From Diploscapter coronatus (Eukaryota > Nematoda > Chromadorea > Rhabditida > Rhabditidae), in contig OZ038423.1 of NCBI GenBank assembly GCA_964036155.1, positions 2,247,249 to 2,311,248 on the forward strand: DNA of 64,000 nt, read 5' to 3'. A model generated the notes under the pieces. That model made no database searches. It saw nothing but the letters and a program-made list of their open reading frames with translations, and had not been told where the DNA came from. Of this stretch, positions 1 through 11,928 are shown one piece after another. Made by a program: the position numbers and the translations under genes. Position 1 is the first letter of the stretch. Each line of letters opens with the position of its first letter.

Positions 1-73
1 AATGGGCATATATCAAAGCATAAATTTAATAATTTACACTGGATTTATTGCGACATAGACGAAATTATTTCAG

Positions 74-2212
74 GTCAGACATGTTGTGGATCCAATACAG
101 TCGGTTGGATGTTCAGAGGAATACGTTACGCGAAGCCTCCTGTCGGTGACTTGAGATTTGCGGTAACTAACAATTCTTATCCTTTTTTTCTCAAATTCAC
201 CTCTAGAACGCTCAAAGAAGCGATCCCCAAGGACACATCGATGCTATGAATTATGGCAAGGAGTGCAGTCAAAACAACGTCACTAACGAGGACTGTCTTT
301 TTGTTAACGTGTTCACTCCAATTGTGAGAAATATTCCAAGAAGTGACCTGAATTCGCTGATTCAGGGAGTAAATTCATCACGGAAGTTGCCTGTGCTGTT
401 CTACATACACGGCGGCGGCTGGGTGGATGGAAGTGGTGCCTTTGGGAGTGGAATCTACCCGAACATCGTTAACCGAGGCCCAGTCGTCATGGCGTCCATC
501 AACTATCGTCTTGGACCCTTTGGTAGATAGCCCATAAAACCATCAGCTATCCTGCGAGTTTAGGTTTCTTCACGTCGAGAGAAGATACGATCCCAGGAAA
601 TTTCGCGATCTCAGACATGATCGAAGCTTTGAATTGGGCCAAACGCTACATTTCTTTCTTCGGAGGCGACCCTGATCGAATCACTATAGACGGTCATAGG
701 TACCGGAAAAGGTTGATCTGTTAGGATTTTGCATTTTCAGCTCCGGCGGAGAGTCCATCTCCACCCTAACGCTGTCTCCTCCAGCCAGAGGTTCTAAAAC
801 TTCCTGAAGAAAAAGCGAAAATTCAAGTTCTAGGCCTCTTCAAGCAAGCCATCTTCCAAAGTGGAACTGCCTTCGGCGGAGGTGTCTCTCTTTGCCCGTA
901 CAGAAACTCGAGCATACAACTGGCGATCAAACTTGGATGCGCCACAGCTGATCAATGGAACTCGGGACAGAACTTCAAAGTTAATAAAACGACTCCTGAG
1001 TTTCTTATTTCTCGATGGATTTAGCAAATTCTCCAATGTATGAGATCAGTCAATGCTTCAGCTCTTCAATATGACGACCTCCATTTCCCTTACAGACATT
1101 TTATGGAATGGGGCACTGAGATTGTGGGTTTTAATAATTTTATCATTTCATGCACAAGCGCGTCTTCAAATCGACGTAAGAAATGTTTTGTAGCGACGGA
1201 TATTTTACTAAAACATAGATGAACAGCTTGGCAGCAATGTGTTTATTCAGGACAAGTTCTTCATTCCCGACTCTCTCGAGAATCTGGCTCTGCAAAGACC
1301 GAAGATCAATGTGATGGCGGGAGATGTCACCACCGAATGGCTTGCTTGGGGTTAGATTGACCATCTGAATACCCATCGATCATCTTTAGAGTCCAACAAT
1401 ATCAAGGATGGTCGGATGTACAGTAGCTCGTTCACTAGACAGGGTATCATTGGGCAATTAAAGAGCATGTACGAACTGCATTGCTTCAATAATTACGGTT
1501 AGAAATACTTTCGTTTTCTTGACAATATTACTACAAACTTCAGATGCCGTCTTGCAGGGAGCCCAAGCGTACTACATCGATCCCAGGGAATTCGCTGATG
1601 ACGATCATGTCGAATGGATGAACTTGTGGATCAATGTAGGCCCGTCGGAAATCATTGTTGGAAAAGAACTTCAGTTGATGAGCGACTTGGATTTCACTGC
1701 GGGTGTTCTTCGGGATGCAAAGTATTTTGCCTACACTGGCTCGGACACTTACATCTACAGCTTCGACTATTTCTCGCCCTTAGCATATTCTTGGCTCAAC
1801 ATCAGTACACTGAGAAATGCTCCGCATAGTTGGGAAATGGACTATCTGTTTTCGACTGGTAAAGATCGACTTTCTTTCTGAAAACATATGGATTTTAGCT
1901 TGTAACGGTTATACTTGTCAAGCAGAAGATATGGCGTTGAAAGAAATCATGCAAAAGTGCTGGGTCAATTTTATTTTGACTGGAAATCCCACACCAATCA
2001 ACGGGGGTTTGTCGTTCGTTTGGCCAAAGCTGGATAACAATAATCGATTTTTGTCATTCTTGCCAACTCCTCAGGTGAGCTTCAAAAATATTCACGGTTA
2101 ATTCTCGAGGAAACTATTCAACTTTTAGGTCCTGAGTAACTTTCATCCCACAACGAATTTCTTCGCTTGCCAAGCCCCGACACTAGCTGGATCGAAACCT
2201 CCATTTTGTTAG
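74..2212 (+). CDS. Type-B carboxylesterase, copy A (5' end outside window)
   Basis: Alpha/beta-hydrolase of the carboxylesterase/cholinesterase family, expected to hydrolyse carboxylic esters, probably secreted or luminal. Exons: 74-162, 207-323, 366-522, 564-699, 741-790, 834-979, 1025-1123, 1251-1350, 1390-1497, 1544-1858, 1899-2074, 2129-2212; all phases join. Visible marks are the NEDCLFVNVFTP signature, the YIHGGGW oxyanion loop, the nucleophile elbow GHSSGG (split by an intron inside the Ser codon), a likely acid Glu in AGDVTTEW, and a likely catalytic His in APHSWEM. The signal-peptide exon lies upstream of the window, by analogy with copies B and C. The open stretch 1638-1676 sits exactly where B and C have an intron and may itself be a 39-nt intron. 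Family assignment is firm; the substrate is unknown. Confidence 0.88.
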
Positions 2213-2424
2213 AACTGTTTTTGCATGTATATTCGTGATAAATTGTTTGAGCTTTCATCTTTGTTCACAATTCATAGATTATGTTGTGCCGACACATTTC
2301 GCTTTCTATAGCACAAAATTCCTTGTTTTATCAGAGCTGCGTCTGCAGATTAACCGATAAATTTCAATGCTATGAAGTGTCCAAGCATTTTCATTTCTTG
2401 GTTATCGAAATATTTGCACTCGAA

Positions 2425-4814
2425 ATGCTCATTATTTTGCTCGGCTCACTTTTTACCCTAATAAAATCTGACATCGTCAATATCCAAATTTCGACTGGTA
2501 ATGTCAGTGCTACGATTCAAGGTTAGTTTTCTTTCAAATATTTCATCACTCGAAAATGGGTACATATCAAATCATACATTTAAATAGTTCGCACACACTG
2601 AATTGATTGAAACAGACGAGATAATTTCAGGTCAGACATGCTGTGGGGCAGACACGCGAGGTTGGATGTTCCGAGGCATACCCTATGCTCAGCCCCCAGT
2701 GGGAGACCTTAGATTTTCGGTATCAATTATCTCTTTACCTATTCTTAACTCTTTTTCCAGTACGCTCAAAGAATGGACCCTCAAGGCGTTGTGAACGCAA
2801 CTGAATACGGGGACTATTGCAGTCAAGGCGATCATGTCCAGGAAGATTGCCTCTTTATTAACGTGTTCACCCCTGTGGTATGGAAAATCTGGAATTATTT
2901 TCAAAGATCTGCATATTTAGGGTGTAAATTCTTCAATGCGTCTTCCAGTATTCTTCTACATACATGGAGGTGGCTGGGAGGGTGGAAGTGGTGCTTTTGG
3001 ACCAGGAATCTATCCGAATCTGATCAATCGCGGTCCCCTCGTGATGGTCTCAATTAACTACAGATTGGGACCGTTCGGTAGTTGTTCGGTTATTTTCTCC
3101 GAATTTCATCAATTTGAGGGTTCTTTACATCGAGAGAAGGCACGATTCCCGGCAACTTCGCTATTTCCGATATGATTGAGTCATTGAACTGGGCCAAGCG
3201 GTACATTTCTTTCTTCGGAGGTGATCCAAGCAGAATCACTATTTGTGGACAGAGCTCAGGGGGCGAATCCATCTCAACGTTAACATTGTCACCCGCAGCA
3301 AGAGGTAATCACTCTTCAAAATAAGAAGAAATTGCCCATTTAGGGCTCTTCAATCAGGCTATCATGCAGAGTGGCTCAGCTTTTGGTGGGGGAGTATCAC
3401 TTTGTGACTACCGAAACTCGAGCATCCAGTTGGCAATGACGCTGGGCTGCACTACTGCGGATCAGTGGAATTCCGGACAGAATTTCGCTGTAGGTTTTTA
3501 ATTTTTAAAAATGAAAAAGTTTAAGTAAATCACAATCTGGTCAGACAATGTGTCGTAAATAGCAAAAATTAATATGACAACATTCAGCAAATCCTCCAAT
3601 GCATGAGGTCAGCCAACGCCACAACGCTCCAGGACGCCGATCTGCATTTCCCTTACAGACATTTCATGGACTGGGGCACCGTTATCGTAAGGTTCTTTTC
3701 TGTAACTCAAAATAAAGAACATTTAAGGACAAACTCTATATGCCAGATACATTGGAAAATCTCGCCATGCAACGACCTCCGATGAATGTTATGGGCGGTG
3801 ACGTAGCTACAGAGTGGCTGGCTTGGGGTAGGATATTCTGTTATTTTCTCTATTATCAAGATGTATAAGGTAAAAAATGATCTATAATTGCTATTTGTAA
3901 AGTTATTTTTGAACCATTCATTCCAGAAACATACATTTCAGAAGAATGGTGGATTCAAAACGAGCTCAACAGTAGCTACTTCACGCGGCAAGGTGTGACC
4001 AATCAACTGAAGACGACCTACGAGATGCACTGTTGGAACAATTACGACGCTGTCGTCCAAGGAGCTCAACAGTACTACATCGATTCTCAGTTTATGTTCG
4101 AAACTGATCATGTCGGGTGGATGTCAGTTTGGATTAATGTAAGTGAGAGGACCTGAAGAGAATCCAGCCTTGAAAACGTTCAGCGAATGAAAAACATCGT
4201 AGGCAGGGGTCTGTGTTTAGAATTTACCAAAAGTCTTGCCTAGTTCTGGAAAGGTTGAACTTGAAAGAGTTTAGTTGATGAGCGACCTCGATTTCACTGC
4301 TGCTGTTCTTCGCGATTTGAAATATTTCACCACTACCGGATCAAACGCATACCTATACAGCTTCGACTACTTCAGCCCTCTAGCTTGGACGTGGCTGAAC
4401 ATAACTGAACTAAGACAGGCACCACACTCCTGGGAAATGCCGTATTTGTATGATGAAGGTGAGTTATGATGCATGCTCTCTTCTCATGATATGTTATTAG
4501 CTTGTAACGGCTATACTTGTCAAGCAGAAGATAATGCTCTGAGAGATATAATTCAAAAGTGCTGGGTCAATTTTATTTTGACTGGAAATCCCACACCAAT
4601 CAACGGGGGTTTGTCGTTCGTTTGGCCAAAGCTGGATAACAATAATCGATTTTTGTCATTCTTGCCAACTCCGCAGGTGAGCTTCAAAAATATTCACGGT
4701 CAATTCTCGAAGAAATTATTCAATTTTTAGGTCCTGAGTAACTTTCACCCCACAACGAATTTCTTCGCTTGTCAAGCCCCGACATTAGCTGGATCGAAAC
4801 CTCCATTTTGTTAA
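2425..4814 (+). CDS. Type-B carboxylesterase, copy B
   Basis: Complete tandem paralogue, about 543 aa, the usual length for the family. Exons: 2425-2521, 2631-2719, 2761-2877, 2921-3077, 3119-3304, 3344-3489, 3588-3686, 3728-3827, 3942-4138, 4275-4458, 4501-4676, 4731-4814. The start is chosen because it opens a hydrophobic signal peptide (MLIILLGSLFTLI). Motifs: QEDCLFINVFTP, YIHGGGW, nucleophile GQSSGG uninterrupted by an intron, Glu in GDVATEW, His in APHSWEM. The 9-10 junction is less certain: a small extra exon near 4184-4198 would also fit. An AATAAA lies at 4835-4840. Exons 1-5 are nearly identical to copy C, introns included, and the last two exons are nearly identical in all three copies. 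Confidence 0.88.
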
Positions 4815-5083
4815 GATTGTTTTTGTACATTATCAATAAATTATTTTGAACTTGCATCTATGCTAACAGTGATTAGTATAAATGGTCTCATTTGGTTGCA
4901 CTATTTTAAAAGGTTCAATTGAATACAATTATTAGAAGATGTTAACTTTTCAAGGCCCTTTCTTCAATCACCAATTTTCTCGTTCCTTATCAGAGTTGCA
5001 CCTGCAGATTAACCGATAAATTTCAATGCTATGAAGTGTCCAAGCATTTTCATTTTTTGATTATCGAAATATTTGCACTCGAA

Positions 5084-7478
5084 ATGCTCATTATTCTGCT
5101 TGGCTCTCTTTTTATCCTAATAAAATCTGACATTGTCAATATCCAAATTTCGACTGGTAATGTCAGTGCTACGATTCAGGGTTAGTTTCCTTTTAAATAT
5201 TTCATCACTCGAAAATGGGTACATATCAAATCATAAATTTAAATAGTTCGCACACACGGAATTGATTGAAACAGACGAGATAATTTCAGGTCAGACATGC
5301 TGTGGGGCAGACACGCGAGGTTGGATGTTCCGAGGCATACCCTATGCTCAGCCCCCAGTGGGAGACCTTAGATTTTCGGTAATCGTTTTTTTCAATTTGA
5401 AAGATAAATTTTGAAATTCAGTATGCCCAAAGAATGGATCCTCAGGGCGTTGTGAACGCAACTGAATACGGGGACTATTGCAGTCAAGGCGATCATGTCC
5501 AGGAAGATTGCCTCTTTATTAACGTGTTCACCCCTGTGGTATGGAAAATCTGGAATTATTTTCAAAGATCTGCATATTTAGGGTGTGAATTCTTCAATGC
5601 GTCTTCCAGTATTCTTCTACATACACGGAGGTGGCTGGGAGGGTGGAAGTGGTGATTTTGGACCAGGAATCTATCCGAATCTGATCAATCGCGGTCCCCT
5701 CGTGATGGTCTCAATTAACTACAGATTGGGACCGTTCGGTAGTTGTTCGATTATTTTCTCTGGATTTCATCAATTTGAGGGTTCTTTACATCGAGAGAAG
5801 GCACGATTCCCGGCAACTTCGCTATTTCCGATATGATTGAGTCATTGAACTGGGCCAAGCGGTACATTTCTTTCTTCGGAGGTGATCCAAGCAGAATCAC
5901 TATTTGTGGTAATTTGAAAACAAAAAAGAATAAAATTCACGGCTTTTTCCGATTTTAGGCGAAAGTTCTGGCGGAGAATCGATCAGTACATTGACATTGT
6001 CTCCACCTGCTAAAGGTAGTGAACATCAAAATTGAATTCCACAACGAATTGAATGATTCAGGACTCTTCAACCAAGCGATTATGGAAAGTGGCTCAGCTT
6101 TTGGTGGGGGAGTATCACTTTGTGACTACCGAAACTCTAGCATCCAGTTGGCAATGACGCTGGGCTGCACTACTGCGGATCAGTGGAATTCCGGACAGAG
6201 TTTCGCTGTAGGTTTTTAATTTCTAGAAATGGAGGAGTTTAAGTAAATCACAATTTGACTAGACAATGTGTTGTATATAATAAAAATTAATATGACAACA
6301 TTCAGCAAATCCTCCAATGCATGAGGTCAGTCAACGCCACAACGCTCCAGGACGCCGATCTGCATTTCCCTTACAGACACTTCATGGATTGGGGCACCGT
6401 TATCGTAAGGTTCTTTTCTGTAACTCAAAATAAAGAACATTTAAGGACAAACTCTATATGCCAGATACATTGGAAAATCTCGCCATGCAACGACCTTCGA
6501 TGAATGTCATGGCTGGAGACACTACCACTGAATGGTTACTTTGGGGTAAATTATACGAAAACAATAAAATTATTATAGCTATAAATGAGCACGTCAGAAC
6601 AATCAACCCTTGTGTATCGCTTCGTCCGCTTATTCTTCTGAAACCTAGAAGTTTCAGAACAAGGCAACATTCAAAATAACTTGAACAGCAGTTCTTTCAC
6701 GAGGCAAGGCATCATCAACCAACTGAAAGGACTGTATGAAATGCACTGCTGGAACAATTATGGTATGGGAAGTTTCCTTCAGTCAAGCAGATTCCGATTT
6801 CAGATGCCGTCCTGCAGGGAGCTCAAGCGTACTACATCGATGCCAACAACATGGTGGATGACGATCACGTCGGATGGATGAGCTTGTGGATCACCGTAGG
6901 ATCTAGAAATCTTTCTGAAATAAAAAGGAAATACTCAGCTTATGAGTGACCTGGACTTCACCGCGGCACTCCTGAGGGACATGAAATATTTCACCACTAC
7001 CGGATCAAACGCATACCTATACAGCTTCGACTACTTCAGCCCTCTAGCTTGGCCATGGCTGAACATAACTCAACTAAGACAGGCACCTCATACATGGGAG
7101 ATGGATTACCTCTATTCTGAGGGTTTGATTATAAATTAACTAAATTCAGAACTTCAATTCTTAGATTGTAACGGTTATACTTGTCAAGCAGAAGATATGG
7201 CGTTGAAGGAAACCATCCAAAAGTGCTGGGTCAATTTTATTTTGACTGGAAATCCCACACCAATCAACGGGGGTTTGTCGTTCGTTTGGCCAAAGCTGGA
7301 TAACAATAATCGATTTTTGTCATTCTTGCCAACTCCGCAGGTGAGCTTCAAAAATATTCACGGTTAATTCTCGAGGAAATTATTCAACTTTTAGGTCCTG
7401 AGTAACTTTCACCCCACAACGAATTTCTTCGCTTGTCAAGCCCCGACATTAGCTGGATCGAAACCTCCATTTTGTTAA
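5084..7478 (+). CDS. Type-B carboxylesterase, copy C
   Basis: Third tandem paralogue, with its signal peptide starting at 5084. Exons: 5084-5180, 5290-5378, 5422-5538, 5582-5738, 5780-5908, 5959-6015, 6062-6207, 6306-6404, 6446-6545, 6658-6762, 6804-6895, 6939-7122, 7165-7340, 7395-7478; all phases join. Motifs: QEDCLFINVFTP, YIHGGGW, elbow GESSGG with an intron in the preceding Gly codon, Glu in AGDTTTEW, His in APHTWEM. It has two more introns than copy B. An AATAAA lies at about 7529. The next gene (8176-9426) is convergent. All three copies keep the catalytic residues, so none looks like a pseudogene. Confidence 0.88.
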
Positions 7479-8175
7479 ATTATTTCGAGAAGAATGTGTA
7501 AAAATTTATCGTCATGAAGCAATTCCTAAATAAACGCGTCAATTATAAATCAATTTTTCTTCAAATACACATCTAGAATAACAAATTATCAGGCACTTTG
7601 TGACGAATAATGAAACTATCGAAAAAAAAAACCCCTGCTAGGTAATAAATAATGTGATAACTCGACCAAAGATTCTAATCTATCCACCTACTTTAATTCT
7701 ATAAGTTCATTATGTGTAGACAATATAATTAAATATTGACAGTTAAAATAATTAGTTTTTGTGTTCTTAGCAAATATGATTATGGGAGAAAATATGTTGT
7801 TGATATTTTTCCAGTTGCAACTTTAAATCGAATAGTTTCACGAAATCGACGGGATTCCTTGAATGGGTGTTCGGGCTCGGGAGACTGACGGATTGGGGAC
7901 CTCTTTAACTGAACTCGATAATCTTTGACCTTTGATCAATTTTCGTAGGGTTAGTAACGGATGACGTAGAAGTTTATTGCGAATCGATCTGAAATGATGT
8001 TTCAAAAATATGGAAATATTTAATTGACACATCTGGATCCGCTTTTATTGCGATAAAATTACTCGATATTTTAAATAGCGTTTCAGTTGTGTATGCTACA
8101 ATAGGAGCATTTCACTTTATTCTTACCAGAATTTTAAACCTATCTTACACCTAAGTCAAAATTCAGCCTAATTCA
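7479..8175. other. Convergent intergenic region
   Basis: Holds the 3' end of esterase C with a polyadenylation signal near 7529. The rest is AT-rich, with no gene seen. It separates a + strand gene from a - strand gene, so both run into it. Confidence 0.6.
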
Positions 8176-9426
8176 TCATCGTGTGTGAAAAATGTTGATT
8201 AATCTCACGCTAACCAGGAAATTTAATTCTTGCACTTACGAGTTTAAAACGAAGTAAATTATTGGATATAGAGAGCTGTTGAAAATCCACATGAAATTTA
8301 ACGCCATATAAACCCATATATTGTTGGGTAAAAGTACCTGAATCAAATAAATACCTAAAATTATGAAAGTCCAAAAGTTACTTGATAATTATGCCAGACC
8401 AAATTCTGTATCGTTACATAGACCGTTACTATCAAGGCCTGAATCAATATCTTCAATTCTGCAGTAGATTTCATAGATACTGCTAATTTACGACGCTAAA
8501 AGCGGTTATCTATTAAAAATATTATGCCTAAAAGTAAAGCTTACAGTTTGGCATAACATATATACAATTAGTACATATAGAACTCCGGCAAATAGCATTC
8601 CGTAGATTTGGATATACTTCGCAATTCCTTGACATAGCCATGAGTATGGATAGGATTGGTCGTATCCCCAGGTATATCCAAAATTAATACTAAACTTGAA
8701 AAATAAATGAAAACTAACTGATCAGGAAAGTAAGTAATCAAAACAAATGGGGAAGCTACCGCGGCTAGAAAACATAGGGCTATGGAAAATGATATGCCGA
8801 ACCAAATCTGAATATTTGAAATATCTTTTCAATGCAAATTTTAGCTTACATATAAAGCCTTCCCCCCAAATAACATTCTATCCAACTTCCGTGAAAATAT
8901 AACGAAAAATCGATTTATAGACAGAATGATCGTCATTGTAATGTAAATCGAGTAGCATGGTGTTGCGATACAACCGAGTAACTAAAAATAAACTTTCAAT
9001 TCAATAGGAAATATTTTTAGATAACATGATGTAAGTAGATTTCTGATTTTCTGGTATTTATATCGAACGTTTAAATTTACCCACCTTTTTAAAGAAGTAA
9101 AACCAAGTGGTCTGCGAGATCGTGAAAACTCCTGTGAGAAAATGTGCAGTCAGTTGCATGCTATCGAAAATCCCTAGGAAGAGCATGATTTTGTAGGACG
9201 GTAGACGAAATAAGTCCTTGTCTCGGTAGATAATCTGGAAAACTTCAATATTATTTTTAAATATGCTAGTTTTCCTACCAACAATATCAACCCATATCCA
9301 AGAAACGAGATCAACGACAACAGCATCATAGAAACCCCGACGATTATATCCGAAGCTGGGGTTCTGGCTAAACTCAAATGTGTATGTTTCGAGATTTCAG
9401 GAGTCAAATAACTTACAACTTTCCAT
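8176..9426 (-). CDS. 7TM chemoreceptor, Srt-like, copy 1
   Basis: Serpentine G-protein-coupled receptor, likely a nematode-specific chemosensory receptor of the Srt type. Nine exons on the minus strand: 9426-9417, 9367-9279, 9234-9085, 8981-8850, 8807-8719, 8689-8545, 8495-8382, 8337-8240, 8209-8176. All phases join, giving about 286 aa. Hydrophobic helices are visible throughout, e.g. DIIVGVSMMLLSLISFLGYG (TM1) and IIYRDKDLFRLPSYKIM (loop into TM2). The TM3 end reads SINRFFVIF, where rhodopsin-type receptors have DRY. TM7 is LNFMWIFNSSLYPIIYF. The first coding exon is only 10 nt. It is a tandem paralogue of 10436-11928 with the same intron positions. The family call rests on remembered Srt motifs; Srx is the main alternative. 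Confidence 0.75.
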
Positions 9427-10435
9427 AGCTAACGCACCTGCCGTCGTTGTTGTAGAATATTGATCATCTATAGCAATTTATCTATGCTCTGCTTAAAGTA
9501 TATAACTTTGCGAAACACTGAAAGTACACGAACAACATCTAGTCGATGGTAAATGAGCAGTGCAATTTGTGAGCGCAAGTGACTTGAAATTACTCTCTCG
9601 ATTAAAAAGCGAATAACAGATTTATTTTCGCCGAAGCAAAGCCGCATTTTCAAAACGCAATTATGCGGTATTTTTTATCGCCATTAGACAAATTGAAATG
9701 AAAAACGCGCGTGGAAATAGCTCAAATGTCTTTTTCAGGAATATCTCGTAAAAATACGTTCGGTAAAAAATAAATCAGGTTAAATGATCAAACGCTTGAC
9801 CCGTCGGCTGTTGTGGACTGTGGATTTCAGGAAATCCGGTGCGATTCATTTAAATTCTGCTTGGAAATGTTTTCCATACGCACGGCGAAAACACAGAACT
9901 ATGCTGCTTTTCGCCGTCGAATTTCAGCAAACATCGAAAGAAGAGCATATTTTGGGATCATTTAGATTGTCACACTGATACAATGAATTATGATCATTTG
10001 AAAGTTTCACGTAAAACTAAAACATGATAATTTGCTTGTTAAATAAAGCGATAGCCTAGATTATCGTTTCTATCTTTAAAATAGCTAAAAATGCAATCTT
10101 TTATTTCAAAAATAATCTAAGCGATAGATGTTACAAATACGTTAATCTTTGTCTTTTCTCCAGCCTTCGAGAGGTTCGTTTCTTTCGAGATCGAACTTTT
10201 CTTCGGTCGGACAAACATGGAAACCGTAGTGGCTTGAGCTGCTTGGAGGCGTTTTCGGATTGTGCTTAAATCGTTTAATACATTTTATGCACTTTGTTGA
10301 ATTTTTGAAAACATATTAGAGTCTTTCAAATGCGTCATAGTTTAATGGGAGTAGGCTCAATGTTCTTCCGATATATTTTCGTGAGTGAAGAAGCAAAAGA
10401 TATGTAGGAAGAATAACGCATACCCATTAATAGTT
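9427..10435. other. Intergenic, between two Srt-like genes
   Basis: About 1 kb between the start of one receptor gene and the stop of its paralogue. It should hold the promoter of the gene ending at 8176. Short open frames here have no recognisable content. No RNA gene or repeat was seen. Confidence 0.5.
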
Positions 10436-11928
10436 TTAAGTTAGCTGGTTCGAAGCTTTTTTCGCAATAAAATATATTTTAACATACCCATTAACAATAA
10501 AATAAATTAACGGATAGATTCCCGAATTGAAGATCCACATGAAGTTCAGTGCCATGTATGACCACAAGTTTTGAGGTAGGAGAACCTTGATAATAGCAAT
10601 ATAATAATAGAATACTAATATTGCACGTGATACCTGATAATTATGCCACAAAATATTCAATACACTACAATAGGCGGTGACGACAAAGGCTTGAATCAGT
10701 ACTTTGACTTCGGCGTATGATTTTTTTGAAGCCATGAAACGTTGACGCTAAAAATGCCTTTTTGAACATTTTGAAATATAGTAATATGAAATAATCTCAC
10801 CGTTCTACACAGTAGAATAACGATGATCAAATATAGAAATCCGGACACAAAAATACCACCGACTTCGATAAATTCTTCGATATCTTGAACCACTTGCGAA
10901 TATTTGTAGTTATCTCGATCATAATCCCAAGAATACCTAATTTTTATCTATTAATTTTAAACTCGAGCAAGATTTACCAATCTGGAAAATAAATAATCGT
11001 GGCATACGGTGAAGCCAAGGCTATTGAAAAGCATGCGCTAATGAATATTGAGACACTTAGCCACGCCTGGAAACGAAGCGTTAAATTGAACGAAAATACT
11101 TTTTGTCCAAAAAACCCGAGACTTACATAAACGGTTTTAGCAGAGAACAGAACAGGATCATATCTTGGGAAGGCCACTTGAATAAATCGATTGATAGATA
11201 AAATAATAGTTAAAACAGCGTATCCTACATAGCCTGGAGTCGCGATAGAACCCATGTACTAAGATTGGAATATTTCTCTACCAGTTACTTTTTCAGGTTT
11301 GGCAGCGTTTTAGCGAGATTCTCCATGCGAAGAACCTTTGCTCAACACGTTCTACCAATTTTTGCATGTCAATTTGCATCACACTTGTAGAAAAATCTAA
11401 TTTTGAGTGCATCCTCCCCACTAAAGTTTCCCATTCGACCGAAGCGTCCCAGCTTCAATTATTCTTTCCCTACCTTTCCGAAGCCATAACCAAACGTAGT
11501 TTGAGTGATCGTGAAAATTCCTGTCATGAAGTGAGGGAACAATTGAATAATGTCATAGATACCCAGAGTAAACATAATTTTATACGAGGGTAGCTTGAAT
11601 AGTTCTTTGTCTCTGTAGATAATCTACAAATTTGCAAATTAGCAGATTAAATTAAATTTTGACACATACGGTTAAAATAGCAGAATAAGCTAGTCCGCAC
11701 ATAATGGAAAGGACCATCATGGCACTACCGACAATAATGTCAGTGGTGGGGGTGCGGCCTAAAATTCAAATAAATTCTAAGGGTTATAAGAAACAAATTT
11801 TCAACCTTATGTCAACACTATCAATTAGTTTACTTTTAATTTATATTCCAAACATTTTGAGGCCTACCATTTCCCTCTTCAGTAGCGCTAGAAGCATCTT
11901 CAATAGCTACGGTAGTAATGCTATCCAT
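10436..11928 (-). CDS. 7TM chemoreceptor, Srt-like, copy 2
   Basis: Paralogue of the 8176-9426 gene. Exons: 11928-11868, 11758-11670, 11623-11474, 11258-11127, 11066-10978, 10936-10801, 10747-10634, 10585-10436; about 306 aa. Exons 2-5 and 7 have the same lengths as in copy 1 (89, 150, 132, 89 and 114 nt). The first exon is longer and encodes an acidic N-terminus beginning MDSITTVAIEDASS. Landmarks: DIIVGSAMMVLSIM (TM1), SINRFIQVAFPRYD (TM3 end), LNFMWIFNSGIYPLIYF (TM7), then a short basic tail. Copy 1 has an intron just after TM7. Here the reading continues to a stop 17 codons later, though a splice at the same place (GTATGT) cannot be excluded. Confidence 0.78.
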
